Assembly (NCBI GenBank): GCA_018061005.1
Contig: JAGOVA010000011.1
Span: forward strand, 1 to 58,447
Direction: 5' to 3'
DNA length: 58,447 nucleotides
DNA from: Sterolibacterium sp.
GTDB lineage: Bacteria > Pseudomonadota > Gammaproteobacteria > Burkholderiales > Rhodocyclaceae
Shown one piece after another: positions 1 through 8,202 of this stretch. Every line of letters starts with the position of its first letter. Within the stretch, counting starts at the first letter, position 1. The notes under the pieces are model-generated. The model was not told the DNA's origin, searched no databases, and saw nothing but the letters and a program-made list of their open reading frames with translations. A program made the position numbers and the translations under genes.

Positions 1-21
1 TCGTCATGCTGGTTTATCCTC

Positions 22-183
22 ATGAAATATTGCAAAATCACATCCTTCGGGTTTGAAGGCGTGAAGATGCAGAATAGATCATGCGGTTCGGCGAGGCGAT
101 TCCTCCGCGTAGCGGCTTCGTTCAACACCGACCTCAAGAAGGGAACGGTTGAGGGCATCAAGAAGCAACTTGGTCTGAAATAA
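22..183 (+). pseudogene. Degenerate HicA-type toxin remnant
   Basis: A 53-codon frame ends 15 bases before hicB. Only its C-terminal third resembles HicA: the DLKKGTVEGIKKQLGLK-type ending is typical of these small double-stranded-RNA-binding-fold mRNA interferases. The first two thirds do not show the usual glycine-serine-histidine motif that carries the catalytic histidine, so I infer a decayed or frameshifted toxin. It could also be a divergent short HicA whose start lies at or before the window edge. The order toxin then antitoxin matches hicAB operons. Confidence 0.4.
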
Positions 184-198
184 CGAAGCGAGGTCAAT

Positions 199-618
199 AT
201 GAAATTTCCTGTCACCCTTACCCCTGATGAAGCCGATGGCGGCTTTGTCGTGACTTTCCACGACATTCCCGAAGCCATCACCCAAGGCGAGACCGTCGAG
301 GAAGCACTTGCAATGGCTCAGGAAGCCCTTGAGACGGCGATGGAGTTTTACTTCGAGGACAAACGCGCCGTGCCTGTTCCGTCGAAGCCCAAGCGCGGAC
401 AGCATGTCGTCGAACTTCCGGCCAGTTTGTCGGCCAAGGTCTTGTTGCTCAATGAAATGGTGACGCAAAATATCCGCCCTGCTGAATTGGCGCGACGTTT
501 GAACACCACCCCTCAAGAGGTGAATCGCCTCACCAACTTGCGCCACACCACTCGCATCGACGGAATTGCCGCCGCGCTCCAAGCGATGGGGCGGCATCTT
601 GAAATCAGCGTTGCCTGA
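199..618 (+). CDS. hicB: HicB family antitoxin
   Basis: 139 aa. Residues 1-60 form the HicB partial RNase-H-like fold: a YXDEADGGFVVTFHDIPEA-like opening followed by the helical GETVEEALAMAQEAL segment. Residues 75-139 form a C-terminal helix-turn-helix (LARRLNTTPQEVNRL) of the kind that binds the hicAB operator. The family neutralises the HicA mRNA interferase and autoregulates. The start is preceded by GCGAGG about 8 bases upstream. The partner toxin just upstream appears degraded, so this antitoxin may be orphaned or may act on other HicA proteins. It sits at the outer side of a prophage remnant, a common place for such modules. Confidence 0.85.
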   Translation: MKFPVTLTPDEADGGFVVTFHDIPEAITQGETVEEALAMAQEALETAMEFYFEDKRAVPVPSKPKRGQHVVELPASLSAKVLLLNEMVTQNIRPAELARRLNTTPQEVNRLTNLRHTTRIDGIAAALQAMGRHLEISVA

Positions 619-678
619 CGCATAAACGCAAAAAGAACCCCGCACCCAATGACGCGAAGTCACGGGTACGGGGTTGTT

Positions 679-966
679 TCACTGACAGGCTTTGACTGCT
701 GCCTCAAGCTCGGCTTCGTAGCCTTGGCGCTGCCATCGCTCGGCGCGTAGCGCCTTCATCTGATCCCAAATGCCGGAACCAAGCGGCAGGCTATCGACGG
801 CGAACGCCGGGCGCTCCAGCATGGGCACCTTGCACGGCACGGCCACCGGCACCTTGACCTCGACCGGCTGAACTGCTGGCGTGGTGGTTGCACACCCCAC
901 AAGGCAAAACGAAACAATCACGGCCAAAAAGCCGGTAAGCGAAAGTCGCTCTGAGAGTTTCGTCAT
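679..966 (-). CDS. Rz1-like outer-membrane spanin lipoprotein
   Basis: 95 aa. It has a hydrophobic N-terminal signal ending in the lipobox LVGC (lipidated cysteine near residue 25), followed by a proline-rich stretch (TTTPAVQPVEVKVPVAVP). This layout is typical of o-spanin (Rz1-type) subunits, which span the periplasm with an inner-membrane partner to fuse the two membranes in the last step of phage lysis. It starts 4 bases inside the end of the upstream i-spanin-like gene, so the two are translationally coupled. The identification rests on architecture and gene order, not on sequence identity. It belongs to the prophage remnant and has no visible lysin or holin next to it. Confidence 0.7.
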   Translation of the reverse strand: MTKLSERLSLTGFLAVIVSFCLVGCATTTPAVQPVEVKVPVAVPCKVPMLERPAFAVDSLPLGSGIWDQMKALRAERWQRQGYEAELEAAVKACQ

Positions 967-1391
967 TTCACACCTCGCTCGTCTTTCAGTTCATCGTCAA
1001 AGGCAGCTTGCGCCGCCGCACACTGGTTTGCACCCGTTGGCGGTTTGAGTAGCAGCACTGCCTGGGCGTGGGTCTGGCTTTTCACCGCCACCTTGTGGGC
1101 TTGCTGCACCGCTGCCGTGGCTGCCTGCTGGCGTTTCTTCGCCTCGGCTTGCAGATCGGCAATGGCCGTGTTCTGATGCTCGACCGAGGCTTTCAGTGCG
1201 GTGTTGGCCGTGGTCAGCGTGCCGATCTGCTCATTGGCCGCCGACAGCTTCGGCTCGTAGTAGCCGCGTGCCATCGTGTAGCCTCCCCACGCGCCCAAGC
1301 CGAGCAAGGCGGCAACGGCCACCAGCACTGCAACGATGCGCCACGGCGAAAAGCCGGTGGCAACGTTCTTAACAGCAGTGAGCTTGTTCAT
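963..1391 (-). CDS. Rz-like inner-membrane spanin
   Basis: About 142 aa from the ATG at 1391 (MNKLTAVKN). One transmembrane helix lies near residues 20-40, then a long alanine/glutamine-rich helical region (residues 45-115) that reads as a periplasmic coiled coil. This is the i-spanin layout. A longer in-frame start upstream is possible, but the ATG chosen places the membrane segment at the normal distance from the N-terminus. The stop overlaps the start of the lipoprotein gene. Together they would form a two-component spanin for phage lysis. Two cysteines lie near or after the coiled coil's end. Confidence 0.65.
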   Translation of the reverse strand: MNKLTAVKNVATGFSPWRIVAVLVAVAALLGLGAWGGYTMARGYYEPKLSAANEQIGTLTTANTALKASVEHQNTAIADLQAEAKKRQQAATAAVQQAHKVAVKSQTHAQAVLLLKPPTGANQCAAAQAAFDDELKDERGVK

Positions 1392-1579
1392 CAGGTCGCC
1401 TCCATCAATGGCCGATACTTGGCCGAGCGCACCAGCATCACGCTGTGGACATGCTCGCGGTTGATGTCGCACGCAGAGCGTTTGCCATACAGCGCCGCCC
1501 GGCTCTTGGTGCAAGTCGTCTCGATGTTGGCACGCCAGCTACGGTACGCGCCAACCGTGAAATTGCGCTGTTTTCGCAC
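1391..1579 (-). pseudogene. Truncated phage gene upstream of the spanins
   Basis: 62-aa frame ending MLVRSAKYRPLMEAT, directly upstream of and touching the i-spanin start, so it is probably the 3' end of the preceding lysis or structural gene. I do not recognise the family. Its 5' portion (beyond about 1535) is the antisense of the integrase fragment, so the true gene is cut off there and the first dozen residues are probably not native. The arrangement shows a deletion joining the lysis region to the integrase. Confidence 0.4.
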
Positions 1580-2218
1580 GTCTGGAACATGGCGCGGGAG
1601 TGGGGCTACACCGCCAAGGAAAACCCCTGCCGTGGGGTGAGAAAGAACAAAGAGACACCTCGCGACTTCTACGCTGACGACACCGTATGGTCGGCGGTCT
1701 ATGCGAAAGCAGCGGACGAGTTGAAGGACGCAATGGACATCGCGTATTTGACAGGGCAGCGTCCGGCGGACGTGCTCAAGATGATGGAAACCGACCTACG
1801 AGACGGTGCGCTTGAGGTCAAACAGAACAAGACCAAGAAGCGCCTGCGCATCATCCTTGATGACGATCAGGGCGTTCGGTCACAGTTGGGGCTAGTGCTG
1901 GATCGCATCCGGGCACGGCCACGCAAGGTGCGCAGCCTGTACTTGGTGGCCACATCGTCAGGCGTGCCGCTCAACAAGAACACGCTGCGGGTGCGCTTCG
2001 ATGCCGCCCGCGTCTTGGCTGCGTCGGCAGCTACTGAATCGGGAGCGGTTGAGCTTGCCACCCGCATTCGTCAGTTCCAGTTCTGCGACATTCGTCCGAA
2101 AGCCGCAAGCGAGATGGGCGACGTGCTGGCCGCCAGCAAGCTGCTCGGCCACACAGAACAGGAAATAACGAAGAAGGTCTACATCCGCGTCGGCGAGAAC
2201 GTGAAGCCCACCCGGTGA
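1445..2218 (+). pseudogene. Tyrosine recombinase (phage integrase), 5'-truncated
   Basis: 257-aa frame. Homology to phage tyrosine recombinases starts only near residue 30 (the ANREIALFSHVWNMAREWGYT region, end of the core-binding domain) and continues to the C-terminus. The catalytic set is visible as Arg106 (TGQRPADV), Arg217, His236 (LLGHTEQ) and Tyr246 (KKVYIR). The first part of the usual H-x-x-R box is Cys214 (CDIRPKAASEM), a tolerated variant in this subgroup. The arm-binding and most of the core-binding domain are missing: residues 1-29 are just the antisense of the lysis-region fragment. It is therefore almost certainly inactive. It lies 50 bases from a tRNA-Ser, the usual place for int beside its attachment site. 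Confidence 0.75.
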
Positions 2219-2239
2219 TGTTGCCCAGGCAGAAAGAAG

Positions 2240-2263
2240 AACAGCCCCGATTGGGGCTGTTTT
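2240..2263. terminator. Bidirectional hairpin terminator between int and tRNA-Ser
   Basis: A perfect 9-bp stem (AACAGCCCC / GGGGCTGTT, loop GATT) lies between the integrase fragment and the tRNA. On the + strand it is followed by TTC. On the - strand it is followed by a T-rich stretch (CTTCTTTCT). It can therefore end transcription from both sides. Confidence 0.7.
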
Positions 2264-2267
2264 CAAT

Positions 2268-2357
2268 TGGCGGAGACGGTGAGATTCGAACTCACGGAGG
2301 ACTTGCATCCTCGTCAGTTTTCAAGACTGATCCATTAAACCGCTCTGGCACGTCTCC
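2268..2357 (-). tRNA. tRNA-Ser(TGA), complete, CCA encoded
   Basis: A full serine tRNA can be folded. The acceptor stem is GGAGACG/CGTCTCC with the discriminator G and an encoded CCA. The anticodon arm is TCAGT-CTTGAAA-ACTGA (anticodon TGA). There is a long variable arm (GAGGA/TCCTC) and a T arm GTGAG-TTCGAAT-CTCAC. It sits next to the integrase fragment, inside the element. Its sequence differs from the truncated tRNA-Ser(TGA) 95 bases upstream, so it looks imported rather than duplicated. Confidence 0.9.
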
Positions 2358-2451
2358 ATTAACTTTTCTCCGGGGTTGCGGAGATGATTTCCGCAAGTTG
2401 CGGAGATTTCAATTTAACCACTATACAAATCAACAACTTAGAAAGCGATGC

Positions 2452-2496
2452 AGCGGCTTTCAAGACCGGTGCAATCGACCACTCTGCCACGCTTCC
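2452..2496 (-). pseudogene. tRNA-Ser(TGA) 5' half, disrupted
   Basis: Read on the - strand, this begins GGAAGCGTGGCAGAGTGG and runs through the D arm and anticodon loop (GGTCTTGAAA), then leaves tRNA sequence just after the anticodon. It resembles the 5' half of ordinary bacterial tRNA-Ser(TGA). No variable arm, T arm or acceptor 3' strand follows. The break in the anticodon loop fits integration of the neighbouring element at this point. The missing half may lie beyond the left edge of the window. Confidence 0.75.
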
Positions 2497-2634
2497 GGAA
2501 GGCGGTTTGCGTATTTCGCAAGGCGTGCAGGATAACGGAAAACGCGGTGACTGCAAAGCCGAAATTGATGATGAAACTGATGGGGGAACGGATGTTTGAT
2601 GCGATCCACCCCGCTGTCGTCGGGCGAGATGAGT

Positions 2635-4719
2635 TCAGCGGGTCTGTACGCTGGCTTCGAATTCGGTCAGTGGCATGGGTTTGCCGAACAGGTAGCCCTG
2701 ATAGGCGTGGCAGTTGGCCTGGGCGAGAAATTGCCGCTGTGCTTCGGTTTCTACACCCTCGGCAATGACGCCGAATCCGAGATTCTGGCCGAGTGCGATG
2801 ATGGTGCGAGCGATGGAGGCGTCGTTGGGGTCGGTGAGTACGTCGCGGACGAAGGACTGGTCGATCTTCAGTTGGTCGAGCGGCAGGCGTTTGAGATAGG
2901 CCAGCGAGGAATAGCCTGTGCCGAAGTCGTCTAGTGAAAAGCTCACGCCACGCGCTTTCAGGGCGAACATTTTTTCGATGACTTCGTCGACCTTGTCGAC
3001 GAGCAGGCTTTCCGTGAGTTCGAGTTTGAGCCGTTGCGGGTGGATGCCGGTCTGGTCGATGATGCCGAGCACTTCGGCCACGAAACCGGCTTGGCGGAAC
3101 TGGCGGGCACTGACGTTGACGGCGATGCTCAGATGGGCGTAACGGGGTTGTTTTGCCCAGGCGGCGAGGGTGGTGCAGGCGATTTCCAGCACGCGGCGGC
3201 CGAGGGGCAGGATCAGCCCGGTTTCTTCGGCCAGCGGGATGAACTGGGCGGGCGAAACCATGCCGCGCTGCGGATGCCGCCAGCGCACCAGCGCTTCGGT
3301 GCCGACGATGCGGCCATCGGCAATCTGTGCCTGATAGTGCAGTTGCAGGTGATTTTCAGCCAGTGCCTGACGCAGGTCGCGTTCCAGTGTGGCGCGCTCC
3401 TGCACTGTGGATTCCAGTGTCGGGTCGAAGAAGCGAATGGTGTGACGCCCGCCTTCCTTGGACTTGTACATGGCCAGTTCGGCCTGGCGGATGACTTCAT
3501 CGAGTGCGATGCGCTCGCCCTGAAACAGCACGACACCAATGCTGGCCGAGGCGTGGTGCGGGAGTGTGCCGAGCGTGTAAGGCCGGGTTAGCGTGTCGAG
3601 GATCTTGTGGGCGATGCTTTCGCAGGCAGCGGCAGCAGCCTGCGGGGAGGTGGGCAGGCCGCCGATCACGGCAATGAATTCGTCGCCACCAAAACGGGCG
3701 ATGCTGTCGCCTTCCCGCACGCTCTCGTTCAGGCGTTGCGCCACTTGGCAGAGCAGCAGGTCGCCCATTTCGTGGCCGTGAGCATCGTTGAGCGTTTTGA
3801 AGTCGTCAAGGTCGATCAGTAGAACCGCCCCGCTGGTGGCGTTCCGCTGGGTGACGCTCATTGCCTGTTTGAGGCGATCAAGCAGCAAGGTGCGATTGGG
3901 CAGGCCGGTGAGCTGGTCGTAGAAGGCCAACTCGTTGATGGTTTGTTCGGCCTTCTTGCGTTCGGTCAGGTCACGATTGATGGCAAAGAACAGTTCCCGT
4001 CCCTGGAAATTCATGTAGGAGGCCGCAATTTCGACAGAGAACTGGCTGCCATCCTTGCGCCGGAGGGTGCGCTCAAAAATGTGTCGCCCCTGCGTTTTGA
4101 GGTGATTCCAAGCGTCATGCCAATAGTTTGTTGTGCAATCAGGGTCGATGTCATAAACCCGCATCGCCGTCAGTTCTTCCCGGCTGTACCCCAGCCACTG
4201 GCAGGCGCGATCATTGACGTTGATGAAATGCGCTTCTGGATCGACCCAGAACATGGCATCTCCTGCATGATCGACGGCAAAGCTGGTCAGGTGCAGCAGG
4301 TATTCGGCATCGTGACGTTTGCGCGCTTCCGAACGCACGTCCTGGAGGCGTTGTGCCATCGAAACAAAGCCGGTCAGCGCATGCTGGCGAATGACCACCA
4401 GTTTGTTTTGACCGGCTTTGGGGCGTTGCAGTACCTTGCCCTGACAGGGGAATTCGATGGCAAGCCCCTGGGCATTGCAGAGGATGAGCCGTCCGGCCAT
4501 CCATTCGCCGCTGCCAGAGAACTGGCGCAGCATGGCCGTCAGATGGGGTGAATCCGGGTGGATGAGCAGGCTCAGGGGCGTGCCGATCAGCGGGCGTTTG
4601 GAGCGGTCCAGCAGGCGGGTCAGGCTGTCGTTGACATGGACGATTACGCCCTGTGCGTTGATGAGCAGCAGAGAGCCGGTGATTTCACGCAGGGCAAAGA
4701 GGGTGTCCCGCGCGATCAT
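2635..4719 (-). CDS. PAS-PAS-GGDEF-EAL cyclic-di-GMP enzyme
   Basis: 694 aa, cytoplasmic (no membrane segment). PAS domains lie at about residues 5-110 and 135-265, the second ending in a PAC-type [12 protein letters not shown]. The GGDEF domain has the intact motif at 344-348 and an inhibitory-site R335xxD338 just before it. The EAL domain starts with E475-A-L and retains DDFGTGYSS. Both catalytic halves look intact, so it could make or degrade c-di-GMP; such hybrids are often phosphodiesterases. It starts 4 bases inside the end of the upstream MetOD1-like gene (ATGA), so the two are coupled and the small protein probably senses for it. Output may reach the PelD receptor encoded further on. 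Confidence 0.93.
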   Translation of the reverse strand: MIARDTLFALREITGSLLLINAQGVIVHVNDSLTRLLDRSKRPLIGTPLSLLIHPDSPHLTAMLRQFSGSGEWMAGRLILCNAQGLAIEFPCQGKVLQRPKAGQNKLVVIRQHALTGFVSMAQRLQDVRSEARKRHDAEYLLHLTSFAVDHAGDAMFWVDPEAHFINVNDRACQWLGYSREELTAMRVYDIDPDCTTNYWHDAWNHLKTQGRHIFERTLRRKDGSQFSVEIAASYMNFQGRELFFAINRDLTERKKAEQTINELAFYDQLTGLPNRTLLLDRLKQAMSVTQRNATSGAVLLIDLDDFKTLNDAHGHEMGDLLLCQVAQRLNESVREGDSIARFGGDEFIAVIGGLPTSPQAAAAACESIAHKILDTLTRPYTLGTLPHHASASIGVVLFQGERIALDEVIRQAELAMYKSKEGGRHTIRFFDPTLESTVQERATLERDLRQALAENHLQLHYQAQIADGRIVGTEALVRWRHPQRGMVSPAQFIPLAEETGLILPLGRRVLEIACTTLAAWAKQPRYAHLSIAVNVSARQFRQAGFVAEVLGIIDQTGIHPQRLKLELTESLLVDKVDEVIEKMFALKARGVSFSLDDFGTGYSSLAYLKRLPLDQLKIDQSFVRDVLTDPNDASIARTIIALGQNLGFGVIAEGVETEAQRQFLAQANCHAYQGYLFGKPMPLTEFEASVQTR

Positions 4720-5264
4720 GAGGTGGTCTTGAAGTATTCGCGGCCTTCCAGGGCATCTGTTTCGTCACTGAGGTTCAAATGGACGACCACTTCACATTCC
4801 GGCGCGCCTTCGGCGATGGTCTGGCGCAGTTCCACCTTGGCATAGCCCAGGTTTTCGGCAGAGACACAGCCAAAGACGTTGGAGGTCATCATGCACAGCG
4901 CGCGTTGTCCCTGTACCTTGTCTTCGAACGGGCAGACGCGATTCTTCAAAACGATACGCTCGTCATTCTGCTCGACGATGTAAAAATCACCCTGGATGCG
5001 TTTTTTCAGGTCGACCAGCACAGCGGCCACCTGCTCGCGGCTCAGTTTGGGTAATTGCAGGGCTTGACGATAATTCTGGTCGATCTGCCGCCCCATGCTC
5101 TGGCCGACTACAGCGACAAAGCCCGCTGCCTGTTCAAGACCCACGACATCGCATAGTACGTTGGTCATTTCGCGCACCAGGGTACGCATGAATACATCGC
5201 GGTTGAGCGGGATGTCGAGTGCGGCGAGGCGTTGGCTCAGGTCATCCGGGTGATCGGGTGGCAT
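4716..5264 (-). CDS. MetOD1/4VR-like sensor domain protein
   Basis: 182 aa, soluble. The C-terminal part has the pattern NRVCPF...[24 protein letters not shown]...GAPECEV, with four spaced cysteines. It recalls the methanogen output domain 1 / 4-vinyl-reductase-like ligand-binding fold often found beside diguanylate cyclases. I assign it by this pattern only. The N-terminal half is helical with no recognised domain. It overlaps the PAS-GGDEF-EAL gene by 4 bases and is probably a sensor or regulator of it. The cysteines could bind a metal or act as a redox switch, but nothing in the sequence shows which. Confidence 0.6.
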   Translation of the reverse strand: MPPDHPDDLSQRLAALDIPLNRDVFMRTLVREMTNVLCDVVGLEQAAGFVAVVGQSMGRQIDQNYRQALQLPKLSREQVAAVLVDLKKRIQGDFYIVEQNDERIVLKNRVCPFEDKVQGQRALCMMTSNVFGCVSAENLGYAKVELRQTIAEGAPECEVVVHLNLSDETDALEGREYFKTTS

Positions 5265-5364
5265 GGTGTTCGCTTTCTCTCTGGCTGAAAGGGACGGAGC
5301 GCAGGTTGCCCTGTAGTCAAACGATCATACCGTATTTTTCAAATAGATCAGCAGGGTTAGCGTT

Positions 5365-5802
5365 TTAGCGTTTGAACGCCAGCAGCAACACCCCGCCAGC
5401 CACCATGGCGATGCCAGACCAGTCGCGCAGCGAAAGACGTTCTTCCAGAAAGACGAAGGCAAATACAGCCACCAGCACCAGACTGAACTGGTCTACGGGT
5501 GCCACCCTGGAGGCTTCCCCCATTTTGAGGGCGCGGAAGTAACAGACCCAGGATGCGCCGGTAGCGAGGCCGGATAGCCCGAGAAAGAGCCAGGTTCTGG
5601 CCGACAGTGCGAAAGGATTGCTCCATTTGCCGGTGGCAGCGACGAAGGCCGACAGAACGAGGATGATGATGGAGGTGCGGATCAGCGTGGCCAGATCGGC
5701 ATCAACTTGTTGCAGGCCGAGTTTGGCAAAGATGGCGGTCAGTGCCGCAAAGACGGCAGACAGAATGGCCCAGTAGAACCAGCTGTCTGCGGTGGTCTGC
5801 AT
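5365..5802 (-). CDS. EamA-type (DMT superfamily) half transporter
   Basis: 145 aa from the ATG at 5802 (MQTTADSWFYW). Five hydrophobic segments (about residues 8-28, 35-56, 68-88, 96-115, 121-141) and the ending FLEERLSLRDWSGIAMVAGGVLLL are typical of one EamA repeat. The usual EamA proteins have two such repeats, so this single-repeat form would act as a dimer, as proposed for small DMT members. The substrate is unknown. A longer in-frame start exists upstream, but it overlaps flhC on the same strand and adds a non-hydrophobic, arginine-rich stretch, so I rejected it. Confidence 0.8.
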   Translation of the reverse strand: MQTTADSWFYWAILSAVFAALTAIFAKLGLQQVDADLATLIRTSIIILVLSAFVAATGKWSNPFALSARTWLFLGLSGLATGASWVCYFRALKMGEASRVAPVDQFSLVLVAVFAFVFLEERLSLRDWSGIAMVAGGVLLLAFKR

Positions 5803-5830
5803 GGTAATCGTGTAACAGGCTGCGGGATGT

Positions 5831-6382
5831 TCAGGCGGTGGCGTTGATCGCTGCGGCGGGTTCGGCTGCGCGCCGCGGTTTGCCTGCGCGTGCCGGGATA
5901 TTGCACAGGCCGCAGACATAGGCCTTGGCCGGGTCGTAAGCATGGGCAACGAATTGCCCGCCACAACATTTGCAGCTGGCCAGTGCCAGCATGTTGGCAT
6001 CAAAAAATCGCACCATGGTCCAGGCGCGCGTTAGTGAGAGCACGGGCTTCATGTCATTGCGTTCGGTCTGCTCCAGATACATGCGGTACGCCTTGATGGT
6101 CAGGTCGAGGCCGCGCAGCCCGGTGTGGTTGAGCAGAAAGCTGTGATAGGCCATGAACAGTGAGGCATGCACATTCGGCTGCCAGGTCATGAACCAGTCG
6201 GTGGAGAAGGGCAGCAGTCCTTTGGGTGGCGACTCGCCACGCACTTCCTTGTAGAGCTTGATGAGTCGTTCGCGGCTCAGGTTGGTTTCTGCTTCAAGTA
6301 GTTGCAGGCGCGCGCCGAGCTTGATGAGCTCGATGGCCAGACCAATATCTCTCGCTTCCGAGATGACGGATTTATTACGCAT
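5831..6382 (-). CDS. flhC: Flagellar master regulator subunit FlhC
   Basis: 183 aa, normal family length. It shows the FlhC helical core ([41 protein letters not shown]) and a four-cysteine zinc site near residues 138-163 (CKCC...VCGLC). FlhC joins FlhD as the FlhD4C2 activator of class II flagellar promoters. It lies 21 bases downstream of flhD in one operon. The C-terminal tail ([19 protein letters not shown]) is a variable extension. No flagellar structural genes are in the window, so targets are elsewhere; cheB lies 1.8 kb away. Confidence 0.96.
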   Translation of the reverse strand: MRNKSVISEARDIGLAIELIKLGARLQLLEAETNLSRERLIKLYKEVRGESPPKGLLPFSTDWFMTWQPNVHASLFMAYHSFLLNHTGLRGLDLTIKAYRMYLEQTERNDMKPVLSLTRAWTMVRFFDANMLALASCKCCGGQFVAHAYDPAKAYVCGLCNIPARAGKPRRAAEPAAAINATA

Positions 6383-6403
6383 AGTGACTCCCGGAGGTAC
6401 AGG

Positions 6404-6730
6404 TCAGGCGACGGTTTCGACGGGCTTCCCGGCGGCGAGAATCGCGGCATGCACCCGGCCAATGCCGCGTTCGCGGTCATGGTTGGCGAGCAGATCCAGC
6501 AGCAGGGCGTCGTCGAAGCGGAAGCTGCACAGCAGCATGTCGGCACTGGCCATTTTCAGCACTTGTCCGGGCGTAAGGCGTTCCAGAATGTCGGCAATTT
6601 CCTGGCTGATGCCCAGGCGGAAGATGGCCGCTTCACGATCGGCGCGGATCATGTGCTGTGCCAGCATCAGGTAGGCCAGATTGACTTCTTTAATGTCGTT
6701 ATAGGTGTCAGTCATTTTTGTAGTATTCAC
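6404..6730 (-). CDS. flhD: Flagellar master regulator subunit FlhD
   Basis: Helical DNA-binding partner of FlhC. The core DIKEVNLAYLMLAQHMIRADREAAIFRLGIS matches FlhD. I start at the GTG at 6730, because AGGAG lies about 6 bases upstream of it. An ATG at 6715 gives a 103-aa product with the more usual N-terminus (MTDTYNDI) but has no clear ribosome site of its own; translation might use either. The usual intersubunit cysteine near residue 65 is found in the LLCSFRF segment. It is the first gene of the flhDC pair. Confidence 0.94.
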   Translation of the reverse strand: MNTTKMTDTYNDIKEVNLAYLMLAQHMIRADREAAIFRLGISQEIADILERLTPGQVLKMASADMLLCSFRFDDALLLDLLANHDRERGIGRVHAAILAAGKPVETVA

Positions 6731-6848
6731 GGTGCTCTCCTTTGATTTCAGCTTATAGGTGGGGGAAGGCAAGCGGATTATGCTGAATGCTGTCAACTGT
6801 GAATATCAGCGTAAGACTGTTTTTGATGTCAGAATGAGTTCCGTCATC

Positions 6849-6871
6849 TTTGTAAGGTTTATTCTTACAAA
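6849..6871. promoter_or_regulatory. Inverted repeat in the flhD/NUDIX divergent region
   Basis: A perfect 8-bp inverted repeat, TTTGTAAG-N7-CTTACAAA, lies about 120 bases upstream of flhD and 80 upstream of the NUDIX gene. No T-run follows on either strand that would make it a good terminator. It reads as an operator for a dimeric regulator, with either gene as possible target. Confidence 0.4.
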
Positions 6872-6949
6872 ATTGTCGTATCTCGATGAATTTCAAAAGT
6901 TTTGATCGTTTTCTGCGGGATCAGGGCGGGCTGGTAGAATGTGTCGCTT

Positions 6950-7501
6950 ATGGAGTCTACGATCCGATTTTGCAGCAGTTGCGGCGCGCCAGTCGTGTGG
7001 CGTATCCCGGCGGGTGACAACGTGGTGCGCGCCGTGTGCGATGCTTGCGACACCATCCATTATCAAAATCCGAAGCTGGTGGTGGGCAGTCTGCCGGTCT
7101 GGGAAGACAAGGTGCTGCTGTGTCGGCGCGCCATCGAGCCGCGCCGGGGTTACTGGACCTTGCCTGCGGGCTTCATGGAAAACGGCGAGTCACTCCCCGA
7201 GGCTGCCGCGCGTGAAACGCGGGAGGAAGCCTGCGCCCATATCAAACTGGATGAAATTTACACACTGATCAGCGTGCCGCATATCAGCCAGGTGCATGTG
7301 ATCTTTCGGGCACGTTTGCTGGATCTGAATTTTGCCGCCGGGGTGGAAACCCTGGAGGTGGGCATGTTTACCGAGGCACAGATGCCTTGGGATGAGATTG
7401 CCTTTCGCACGGTGGCCATGACGCTGCGCCACTTTTTCGCCGACCGCAACGCCGGTCATTTTGGCTTTCATCGCGCCGAGTTGTCGCCGCCACCACCCTG
7501 A
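6950..7501 (+). CDS. NUDIX hydrolase with N-terminal zinc ribbon
   Basis: About 183 aa. An N-terminal CxxC...CxxC ribbon (FCSSCGAP and CDACD, residues 8-33) precedes a NUDIX domain. The box reads G-FMENG-E-SLPEAAA-RE-TR-EE, with alanine-cysteine where the consensus has X-Gly, a change also seen in this zinc-ribbon subgroup. Such enzymes usually cleave ADP-ribose-like or dinucleotide substrates; the substrate here is not known. A GTG at 6941 is an alternative start. The 3' end overlaps the convergent TonB-like gene by 34 bases. Confidence 0.9.
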   Translation: MESTIRFCSSCGAPVVWRIPAGDNVVRAVCDACDTIHYQNPKLVVGSLPVWEDKVLLCRRAIEPRRGYWTLPAGFMENGESLPEAAARETREEACAHIKLDEIYTLISVPHISQVHVIFRARLLDLNFAAGVETLEVGMFTEAQMPWDEIAFRTVAMTLRHFFADRNAGHFGFHRAELSPPPP

Positions 7502-8202
7502 GTTCGTTCGGATTGTTCATTATCGGCAGCAAACTCCACGCGGATGACCACAGCCCGCGTTTTGTGGTGCAGGGTGAGGGGGACGGGGGTGATGCGGGCG
7601 GCGCGGTCCAGCATGTTCAGTGCCAGTTGGTCGAGTGCCGGGTTGCCGCTGCCCACATCGAGGCTGACGGTGGGCGTGACGGTTTCCGGCGTCAGGCTCA
7701 GGCGGATATGGGTTACGTCGGCGATGTTCGTCGGCGTGTCTCCCCGGGCGCTGTGCAAGCTGGCCGGGGCGGGACGAAATTGTCGCGCGGTGATCGCCAG
7801 GTCGAGTCGGTACTGACGCAGCCCCGCTGCCTCGCTGTCGCCTGGGCGTTGCGTGGCACTGGTTTCGGCGCGCGCATGTGAGCTGACCTCCGCAGCGGAA
7901 ACGGCAGAAGCCAAGGGCGCTGGCGTCGTGGATTGCGTGTGAACGGGTGGCCGCGGTGATGGCGGGTTCGATGGCAGGGGCGTGCTGGCCGTGGCGGATT
8001 TGTGCGGTATTTCTCGGGTGCTGGGCGATGGTCGAGGCAGTGCAGGTGTGGCCAGGTGGGCTGAGATAGACGGTATTTGCGCGCGGCTGCTGGCGGCTTT
8101 CTGTGGCTCGGAAAACCAGGGATTCTGCAACAGCAGCAGGGCATGCAAGGCCAGTGAAATGGCGGCTGCCCGGAGTGCCAGTCTGCGGGTTTCAGCCTTC
8201 AT
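7468..8202 (-). CDS. TonB-like energy-transducer C-terminal domain protein
   Basis: 244 aa. One N-terminal membrane anchor (residues 9-27) is followed by a proline/serine/threonine-rich periplasmic linker (about 40-115), then a C-terminal domain with the [23 protein letters not shown] segment typical of TonB C-terminal folds. TonB transfers proton-motive energy to outer-membrane receptors, but no exbB, exbD or receptor gene lies nearby, so the role here is uncertain. Its start overlaps the cheB stop (ATGA), which suggests one transcript with cheB. The extreme C-terminus ([11 protein letters not shown]) extends past the fold. Confidence 0.75.
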   Translation of the reverse strand: MKAETRRLALRAAAISLALHALLLLQNPWFSEPQKAASSRAQIPSISAHLATPALPRPSPSTREIPHKSATASTPLPSNPPSPRPPVHTQSTTPAPLASAVSAAEVSSHARAETSATQRPGDSEAAGLRQYRLDLAITARQFRPAPASLHSARGDTPTNIADVTHIRLSLTPETVTPTVSLDVGSGNPALDQLALNMLDRAARITPVPLTLHHKTRAVVIRVEFAADNEQSERTQGGGGDNSAR

